Shown: piece by piece, positions 60,401 to 64,000 of the stretch
Layout: each line of letters begins with the position of its first letter
Position numbering within the stretch: the first letter of the stretch is position 1
Source of the DNA: Branchiostoma belcheri
Taxonomy: Eukaryota; Chordata; Leptocardii; Amphioxiformes; Branchiostomatidae
Assembly (NCBI RefSeq): GCF_001625305.1
Contig: NW_017803824.1
Coordinates: 1,379,843-1,443,842, forward strand
Direction of reading: 5' to 3'
Length of the DNA stretch: 64,000 nt
The notes under the pieces: model-generated
Told to the model about the DNA's origin: nothing
The model's input: only the letters and a program-made list of their open reading frames with translations
Database searches by the model: none
Translations under genes and position numbers: made by a program

Positions 60401-63400
60401 CATAGACTGTATTTGAAATTGTGATTTTTGTCCATCAGACTAGCCCCATTAAAAATTTTTTTCAACAGTGAATATCAAATAATTGTACTGATAATACATT
60501 GGCAAGAGAATTTGTTAGTCTCAAAGTAAAACAACAATATTGATTGGATTTCAATTATAGTTTTCATGCAATTACAAATTTGGCAACCCTAGTTTTTGTT
60601 CAAAATTTCCACCAGGATAGCTGATCACAGCAAGATATTCGAATTCTCCAAGTAAAACTAATCCTGACAAAGATTCATTCCACCAGTCCTGGATTTCAAA
60701 TATAGTTTTCATGCAATTACAATTGCAAATTTTGCAGCCCGAGCTTTTTGTTCAAAATTTCCACCAGGATAGCTATTAAATCACAGCAAGATAGTAAAAT
60801 TTCTTTGGACAGTCTTTCAACTGTATTTGAAATATAGTTTTCATGCAATTACAAATTTGGCAGCCAAGTTTTTTGTTCAAAATTTCCACCAGGATAGCTA
60901 ATCACAGCAAGATTTTCATTCAAATTTTCTTTGGACAGCCTTATAGCCTGCAGTGTCTGCAGTACCTGAACTGGCCAGAGGTGGCGTGCCTACTCCATCT
61001 GTAGGGCTGACAACGGAGTGGCCGGGCATGGGGTAGACGGGGATCTGCCTGCCGAGGGTACGAGACATGGCCATGGTGGGGGTCAGCATGGGGGCGCCCA
61101 TGGAGATGGTGGGGGAGGGATGTGATGCACCTAGTCCTGAAGGGCGCAAGTGACACAGATCAGACCAAGGAGGATTAAAATCTAAATTTTTAATCTCCTT
61201 GATCAGACTATTCTTTCAGTCAGCATCCTTCCTTAAGCTAGTTTTCATGCAGGCTTTCTAAAGCTGAATTTAGATAGATAGGGCGCAAGTAACCTTACTG
61301 AAACTAGCTAAGTAAAACTCATGCAGGCTTTCTAAAGCGGAATTTAGATAGATACATTGTAGGGCGCAAGTAATACAGATCAGACTATTCTTTCAGTCAG
61401 TAACCTTACTGAAACTAGCTAAGTGAACCTCATGCAGGCTTTCTAAAGCGGAATTTAGATAGGTTTAAAATGTAGAATTTTAATCTCTTTGATCAGACTG
61501 TTCTTTCAGTCAGTAACCTTACTGAAACTTATCTCATGCAGCTTTCTAAAGCGGAATTTAGATAGATAAGTAATACAGATCAGACCAAGGAGGATTAAAA
61601 TCTAAAATTTTAATCTCCTTGATCAGACTACAGTATTCTTTCAGTCAGTAACCAAACCTCTGCTACCTAGTAGTAGTTTTCATGCAGGTTTGCAAAGCAA
61701 GTTGTTTTAATAAATCTGAATGATTTAGATATATACCCGATGGAATACTGTTACACCAGTACAGGTTGTAAAAGGGACTGAAGGTTTCCAACCCACTGCA
61801 TACTAAAGAATTTCCTTTTAGTTTTAAAGTAACGAGTCATGCTCTGGGTGCATTTAGGGACAAACAGTTTACAGGGACTACATGATTGTACATCCCCATG
61901 CATTTTGAGATTCAGAGCTCTACATGTTTGTAGCTATCTGTCACTGTTAGGCCAGGATCTCAATACCCATGAGCTCAGGATATATACAAGAGAGATTGGT
62001 GACCTCTGAACTACAGCAACTGTAGCATCCATCCATTCATTAACTAGACTACTTGCTCATTCACACATGCAGTCACATACACATACATTACATACTGTCT
62101 ACTAGTATACTGTTGTGCATCACTGCCTGACCTGCAGATGAAGTAGGTGTGCCTGTGTCTCCCTGGTCTCCAGGTGGACTCATCAGGTTGGATGACAGGC
62201 TTCCCGTGTTGTTGAGGGACAGGGACAGTTTGATGGGAGGGGGGCGTTTGGACTTGCTGCCGCCGCTGCCGCTGGAGTGAGAACCTCCCGGAAAACTCTG
62301 TTCAGGACCAGAGCAAACATGTCAGAGTCACAACCATGTCATAGATATGTAACTGTATAATTATAACGGAAAGAACTACAACAAAAGCCACAGAACAGCA
62401 GTAATTGGGAAATTCCAAACATGATAATTAAAAGCATTTGTTTCAAAGCAATACTTTGTTAGGGTTTTTCCAGAAAACAATTCCAAAAGACCTTACCAAA
62501 ACAATTTGCCATAATTGATTAAGAATCAGTTATTTTGTAAATACAATATTTTGTGGTGGTGTATCTTGCATATCATTTTTTTTTTGCATTTCATTCAAAG
62601 AGCAGAAGCCAAAACTTGCAGGCTGGGAGACCAATGGGTTAATAAATTGTATAAAACTGTGGATGCAGAAGCAGGCAGGGCAGAGCATAAGGCTTGGTTA
62701 GGAAGTACCTTGGGCTTGTTCCCTAAAGACCTGCTCCCCTTCTGTAAGGGGCGGTTGTACTGTAAACAAAGTTGAAAGCACATGTACAACATTGACAAAA
62801 GAAAGAAAGAACAAAAAAAGTCAAGCTACAGTAAAACTACACATGTATGAAACTACAAGAATCATTATAAATCATGAACTACAAAACTACAAGACATGGC
62901 TAATAAGAGATGATTCTTATTCAATGTTAATGAAAGAATTATAGATTTCAAAAACAGAAAAATGGATAAAACTCAGGAATAATTTCAAAACTACATGACA
63001 TTCTAGTCTATGTACAGGTATTGAAACATGCTTGCTAAGGATCTATGGCAATATACAGTGAAGGATGTTGACTAAAAAAGACTATGGTAAGGATCTAATA
63101 AAAAACCAAAGATGAAGGAGACATTCAGTTCATATTTCAATGTGTTTTCTACCTGCGTCCCCCCTCCAGGAGAGATGGTAGATCCCGTCGGAGTGAGTAA
63201 ACCCTGTCCCCCTCCGGGAAAGACTATCTGCGTGGGGGTGTTGGGGTTGGGGGTCTGTGTGTGGGTGATCTGGGGCGGCTGGCCAGGGATGATGTGGGCT
63301 ATCTTCACCGATCGACGTCCCTCCTCTGTGAACAGGTCCTTGTATTGTTGGATGTACCTGAAAATGATTGTCAAGGAAAAAAATTGTATTAAACTAAGGT

Positions 63401-64000
63401 TCAAATCTTTGATTTACTGTTACAGTAATTTTCAGTTCTTAACTGGCAATGTTTCTACATAATTCTTTGCATATACCACAGTTTCAGCTCATAAGTGTAA
63501 AATATGCTCTCTGAATGTCATAGCACCTTGTGACCAAATCTACAGTATGTATATTGCATTTAAACAGTAACTAAAACTGCCAAAGCTGGAATTTTTCATG
63601 TCCACGTTGGCCAGTATTTTGAAAAATTTCAAAGGTGCTACATGTACCTCAACAGGTTTGAATCAAGTGTTTACACACTGTTAGGCAGCAGGGAGGTGTA
63701 CATGTACATGCAAATGTAATGCTTTGTAAACCAACAGATTTTGCCAGATTTGACTGAATGATGTTATGAATATGTATTTTACATCCCAGCAATTTGAGAG
63801 CTATTTACAAAATCCTCAGAAAGTGCTTCTGCCTGATAGTTGAAAGCAACATTGAAGCTTAATTTTAACTTGGGGAGAATCTGCAATTAGTACAAATGTG
63901 AACATTGCATTGTTACATTTTGTTTTAAAGTGCGAATAAAAACTAAACTAAAAAAAAAAAAAAGAGACAACGTGAAGAGGTGAGAAATCACCTGTTTTGT
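51225..64000 (-). CDS. SUPT20H: SUPT20H (SPT20 homolog, SAGA subunit), C-terminal half
   Basis: SUPT20H (p38IP, FAM48A) is the SPT20 subunit of the SAGA/GCN5 acetyltransferase complex; it also binds p38 kinase and ATG9. The model in the window joins 64000-63992 (partial), 63357-63153, 62759-62709 (optional), 62297-62132, 61136-60966, 59606-59451, 58993-58803, 58228-58048, 57428-57348, 56734-56622, 55864-55772, 53924-53728, 52678-52555, 51889-51794, 51407-51225, all phases agreeing. It gives about 668 residues: YIQQYKDLFTEEGRR like human NQYQELVQNEAK, a KRPPPIKL motif, Thr/Pro-rich and INIIG repeats, LKNTQGLRP like LKNTSSLRP, polyglutamine, and a final SKSKSRKRTTPTPPK like human SKSKMKRGTPTTPK. 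The N-terminal SPT20 domain is off the right edge. Expected in the nucleus. Confidence 0.92.
51541..51766. mobile_element. fold-back element F4 with 8-bp target duplication
   Basis: Long inverted arms open TTAGCCTCTACCAGGCACCA and share CTATACCAGGGGAG. GGTAGTGT lies directly on both sides (51533-51540 and 51767-51774). It fills most of the intron between SUPT20H exons S14 and S15. Confidence 0.88.
51794..51889 (-). CDS. SUPT20H: SUPT20H exon S14
   Basis: This exon encodes QQPVSPTQGVTSSQVPTPPP then TPPAVSQSTGG. It is 96 nt, phase 0 at both ends, with a TAG acceptor and GTAAGT donor. Being 3n it could be skipped. Confidence 0.87.
51890..52252. other. SUPT20H intron, unique part
   Basis: Nothing was recognised apart from AT-rich intron. 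Confidence 0.4.
52253..52576. repeat. tandem duplication of the S13 donor and intron
   Basis: 52253-52400 resembles 52420-52576. The best-kept part, GTTTTCCCACCTGTTGCTGC plus AGTAGGAGAGCC, is the S13 donor and exon end. The copy at 52369-52400 keeps a donor but loses the rest of the exon. Confidence 0.88.
52555..52678 (-). CDS. SUPT20H: SUPT20H exon S13 (Gln-rich)
   Basis: This exon encodes SSPQQGAAGADQPQQNQQIQ and on through LLQQFQHQQLQQALLLQQQ. It is 124 nt, phase 2 to phase 0, with a GTGGGA donor. The donor and last 21 or so coding bases recur at 52369-52400. Confidence 0.88.
52700..53052 (+). mobile_element. LINE 3' fragment
   Basis: A plus-strand frame ends MWNALPNEVKAVSDERRLKR and LIDQLYMYAT before a stop at 52808, the typical LINE protein tail. 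A 3' UTR follows, ending GGGCTAAAGGGTATCGTAAT. Confidence 0.75.
53061..53722 (+). mobile_element. LINE 3' fragment with GAATT tail
   Basis: An open plus-strand frame 53061-53264 reads ERRELAAVKLFKYMLSPDHP, LHDLVPGARS and LYNSFLHCTIRLYSS, the end of a CR1/L2-like LINE protein. The 3' UTR ends in ATTGAATTGAATTGAATTG at 53722, six bases from SUPT20H exon S12. I cannot exclude that frame and tail come from different insertions. Confidence 0.78.
53728..53924 (-). CDS. SUPT20H: SUPT20H exon S12 (Gln-rich)
   Basis: This exon encodes VQGQQPQLIPFNPQALQGRP followed by Gln-rich sequence (LQQLQAAQGQAAQPQQ and beyond). It is 197 nt, phase 0 to phase 2. The GTCAGT donor lies directly beside the (GAATT)n tail of a LINE on the opposite strand. 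The frame continues correctly into S13. Confidence 0.88.
54005..54385. mobile_element. fold-back element F1
   Basis: The two arms, about 170 bp each (54011-54180 and 54215-54385), are inverted copies sharing AAATTTTGCAACCAAAACAG with complement and CCAAATCTCTTTTGTTGGAA. The hinge is GCTTGACGAAGACCGGAGTT. A partial copy is at 15005-15095. Confidence 0.9.
54386..55329. other. SUPT20H intron 11, unique part
   Basis: Nothing was recognised. Confidence 0.4.
55330..55520. mobile_element. fragment of the CATGGAGGTA repeat family
   Basis: It shares CCAAGGTCAAGTTCGTAAAT-type sequence and the TTACCTCCATG end with the element at 36250-37022, in the other orientation. Confidence 0.55.
55772..55864 (-). 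CDS. SUPT20H: SUPT20H exon S11
   Basis: This 93-nt, phase-0 exon encodes HLPSGSLGVRVPAPQFATPL and ends PGQTPPPRHQ. Together with S10 it reads LLQHLPSGSL, against human LLQLPGGSL. The acceptor is TAG and the donor CAG/GTGATG. Being 3n and phase 0 it could be skipped. Confidence 0.85.
55968..56118. mobile_element. fold-back element F2
   Basis: Inverted arms share TGTTTAAAGTT, TTCTCTCACCTAGA and AACCAGT with their complements, around a short hinge of the form CTTCCTCAGTCAAC. A half copy is at 27397-27485. Confidence 0.88.
56280..56385. mobile_element. fold-back fragment
   Basis: AGTTACTCAAGCAATTGGAT and its near complement TTGATTGAGTAACTGT flank a short loop, then TACCTGGATGTCTAACCTTC, as near 15440-15490. 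Confidence 0.55.
56622..56734 (-). CDS. SUPT20H: SUPT20H exon S10
   Basis: This exon encodes GMAAAQGINPALAPQFLATG then LKNTQGLRPGTAPLSLLQ; human has PFGLKNTSSLRPLNLLQ. It is 113 nt, phase 1 to phase 0, with a GTGAGA donor. A truncated copy of its acceptor end lies at 56872-56945. Confidence 0.92.
56872..56945. repeat. truncated copy of the S10 acceptor
   Basis: It resembles 56722-56800: GTGCTGCCATACCTGGTGTA holds a CAG acceptor and the first codons GMAA, then exon similarity ends. It lies upstream of S10 in the gene's sense. Confidence 0.8.
56946..57347. other. SUPT20H intron 9
   Basis: An A/T run lies near 56951. Nothing else was recognised. Confidence 0.4.
57348..57428 (-). CDS. SUPT20H: SUPT20H exon S9
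   Basis: This 81-nt exon encodes GGSISSSMQGTAASSQQVTA and then APINISA, phase 1 to phase 1, with a GTAAAC donor. Like S8 it ends in a PIN-type motif, which suggests an internally repeated segment. Confidence 0.85.
57895..58020. mobile_element. half copy of fold-back family F3
   Basis: It shares GCTCTGAGGAAGGTGTCTGA and AGAGACAATATTGGTTGTGT with the right arm at 16127-16217. It ends about 27 bp from SUPT20H exon S8. Confidence 0.75.
58048..58228 (-). CDS. SUPT20H: SUPT20H exon S8
   Basis: This exon encodes TTTSGGLVSMRIPMCVTMVS through PINLSGAGPGIMTGAINIIG. The PINLSG part resembles human AGINLSGLLPSG, and the INIIGG piece echoes exon S7. It is 181 nt, phase 0 to phase 1, with a GTACAT donor. 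Confidence 0.9.
58262..58345. repeat. dispersed repeat end (ATCTCCAAGCAGATC type)
   Basis: It matches the pair at 48600-48716 and 49311-49410, with TATCAAATTGGGCAGGCAGT, followed by a short local repeat of CAGTACCCATTGGA. Confidence 0.7.
58346..58802. other. SUPT20H intron 7, remainder
   Basis: Nothing was recognised. Confidence 0.4.
58803..58993 (-). CDS. SUPT20H: SUPT20H exon S7
   Basis: This exon encodes a Thr/Pro-rich run with repeated GTPTGTP units and then TLPINIIGTMGQAGG, which resembles human LNFINVVGSVCGAQA. It is 191 nt, phase 1 to phase 0, with a GTAAGT donor. Confidence 0.9.
59145..59442 (+). mobile_element. LINE 3' fragment with GAATT tail
   Basis: The plus-strand frame LDDHPLHDLVPGSRSSATFP then TKRLQNSFLHQSLRLYN is the same protein tail as at 53061. 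The 3' end AAAGAATTGAATTAAATTGA stops eight bases from the donor of SUPT20H exon S6. Confidence 0.78.
59451..59606 (-). CDS. SUPT20H: SUPT20H exon S6
   Basis: This exon encodes GAGFPHGTMKTPKTPPPLRP to SRRQSVPEITQAGAQ. It is 156 nt, phase 1 to phase 1, with donor GTAGGG. The GAATT-type tail of a LINE fragment ends about eight bases from its donor. Confidence 0.85.
59607..60544. other. SUPT20H intron 5, unique part
   Basis: No exon was seen; short minus-strand frames near 59990-60190 are not recognised. Confidence 0.4.
60545..60945. repeat. tandem repeat, three units of about 140 bp
   Basis: Units share TATAGTTTTCATGCAATTAC, TTTTGTTCAAAATTTCCACC and AGGATAGCT. The array ends about 20 bp from SUPT20H exon S5. 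Confidence 0.94.
60966..61136 (-). CDS. SUPT20H: SUPT20H exon S5
   Basis: This exon encodes GLGASHPSPTISMGAPMLTP through TDGVGTPPLASSG. It is 171 nt, phase 1 to phase 1, with donor GTACTG. Tandem arrays abut it on both sides, at about 60945 and 61137. Confidence 0.85.
61137..61660. repeat. tandem repeat, four to five units, starting at the S5 acceptor
   Basis: Units share AGGGCGCAAGT, AATACAGATCAGACC, TTTAATCTCCTTGATCAGAC, TTCTTTCAGTCAGTAACCTT and GCGGAATTTAGATAGAT. The first unit begins with the bases of the S5 acceptor itself. Confidence 0.92.
61661..62131. other. SUPT20H intron 4, unique part
   Basis: Nothing was recognised. Confidence 0.4.
62132..62297 (-). CDS. SUPT20H: SUPT20H exon S4 (RPPPIKL motif)
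   Basis: This exon encodes a Gly/Ser run, then SKSKRPPPIKLSLSLNNTGS, matching human KHRPPPIKLPSSSGNSSSG. It is 166 nt, phase 0 to phase 1. The donor is GTCAGG, with C at position 3. Confidence 0.92.
62298..63152. other. SUPT20H introns around optional exon S3
   Basis: AT-rich apart from 62600-62770, where both strands have open frames; the minus strand holds candidate exon S3. Confidence 0.4.
62709..62759 (-). CDS. SUPT20H: SUPT20H optional exon S3 (51 nt)
   Basis: This in-phase 51-nt exon (YNRPLQKGSRSLGNKPK) has a good pyrimidine-rich TTTACAG acceptor and a weak GTACTT donor. Because S2 ends and S4 begins in phase 0, it can be skipped without changing the frame. The place corresponds to the human SSVLGKGVKH stretch, a loose match. 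The opposite strand is also open here, so repeat origin is not excluded. Confidence 0.5.
63153..63357 (-). CDS. SUPT20H: SUPT20H exon S2
   Basis: This exon encodes YIQQYKDLFTEEGRRSVKIA then a Pro/Thr/Gly-rich stretch ending STISPGGGTQ. It is 205 nt, phase 2 in and phase 0 out. It corresponds to the human NQYQELVQNEAKCPVKM region just after the SPT20 domain. Confidence 0.88.
63358..63991. other. SUPT20H intron 1 of this window
   Basis: AT-rich, with an AATAAA followed by a run of 14 A near 63937-63963 on the plus strand, which may be the tail of an old retrocopy. No coding part was seen. Confidence 0.4.
63992..64000 (-). CDS. SUPT20H: SUPT20H exon S1, 3' end only
   Basis: The last 9 nt of the window look like an exon end (ACAAAACAG) before a GTGATT donor. 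The two trailing bases join in phase with S2 to give QNRYIQQY, comparable with human VNQYQEL. Too little is visible for certainty. Confidence 0.45.

Noticed and set aside
62515-62775. Plus-strand 86-residue frame
   Set aside because: It is the antisense of candidate exon S3 and flank; no similarity was recognised on the plus strand.
63935-63965. AATAAA with A-run as the end of a plus-strand gene
   Set aside because: No coding sequence precedes it; it is more likely an old retrocopy tail or simple A-run.

Overview
The window is animal genomic DNA carrying two intron-rich protein genes, both on the minus strand, in a background dense with short mobile elements. The exon sequences, the many fold-back and non-autonomous DNA transposons, and the signs of two unmerged haplotypes at assembly gaps suggest an invertebrate deuterostome. 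A lancelet (Branchiostoma) is my best guess. This is judged from memory of protein families, not from a search.

Gene 1 (about 2.9 kb to 47.9 kb, minus strand) is an OTUD4-type deubiquitinase. Fifteen exons were placed by translation, splice sites and an unbroken chain of matching intron phases. They give 496 residues: an OTU catalytic domain with Asp39, Cys42 and His145, an acidic serine-rich linker, a Tudor-like segment, and a basic, Arg/Tyr/Gln-rich tail. The catalytic domain is split by a 23-kb intron (47118 to 24075). The 3' end is ambiguous: an in-frame stop lies inside a perfect splice donor, so more exons may lie beyond the left edge.

Gene 2 (51225 to beyond 64000, minus strand) is the 3' half of SUPT20H (SPT20 homolog), a subunit of the SAGA histone acetyltransferase complex. 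The window holds the Ser/Pro/Thr-rich and polyglutamine-rich C-terminal half and the stop codon. The conserved N-terminal SPT20 domain lies off the right edge. The genes are head to tail, with about 3.3 kb between the SUPT20H stop and the OTUD4 start.

The rest is intron and intergenic DNA. It contains minisatellites (33 bp at 0.95-2.57 kb; 20 bp at 50.4-51.2 kb, beginning on the SUPT20H stop codon), larger tandem arrays (units about 130 to 480 bp), several families of small DNA transposons with terminal inverted repeats and target duplications, long fold-back elements, fragments of LINE elements, and two tRNA-derived SINEs. Recurrent themes are tandem duplications that begin at exon edges (OTUD4 exon 15; SUPT20H exons S5, S10, S13 and S15) and LINE tails ending within a few bases of SUPT20H splice donors.

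No RNA gene, CRISPR array, virus-like element or bacterial-type system was seen. The most useful leads are the OTUD4-SUPT20H linkage (in human each of these genes sits near a different SMAD1/5/9 paralogue), the duplicated OTUD4 exon that differs only at synonymous sites, and the minisatellite that starts on a stop codon.
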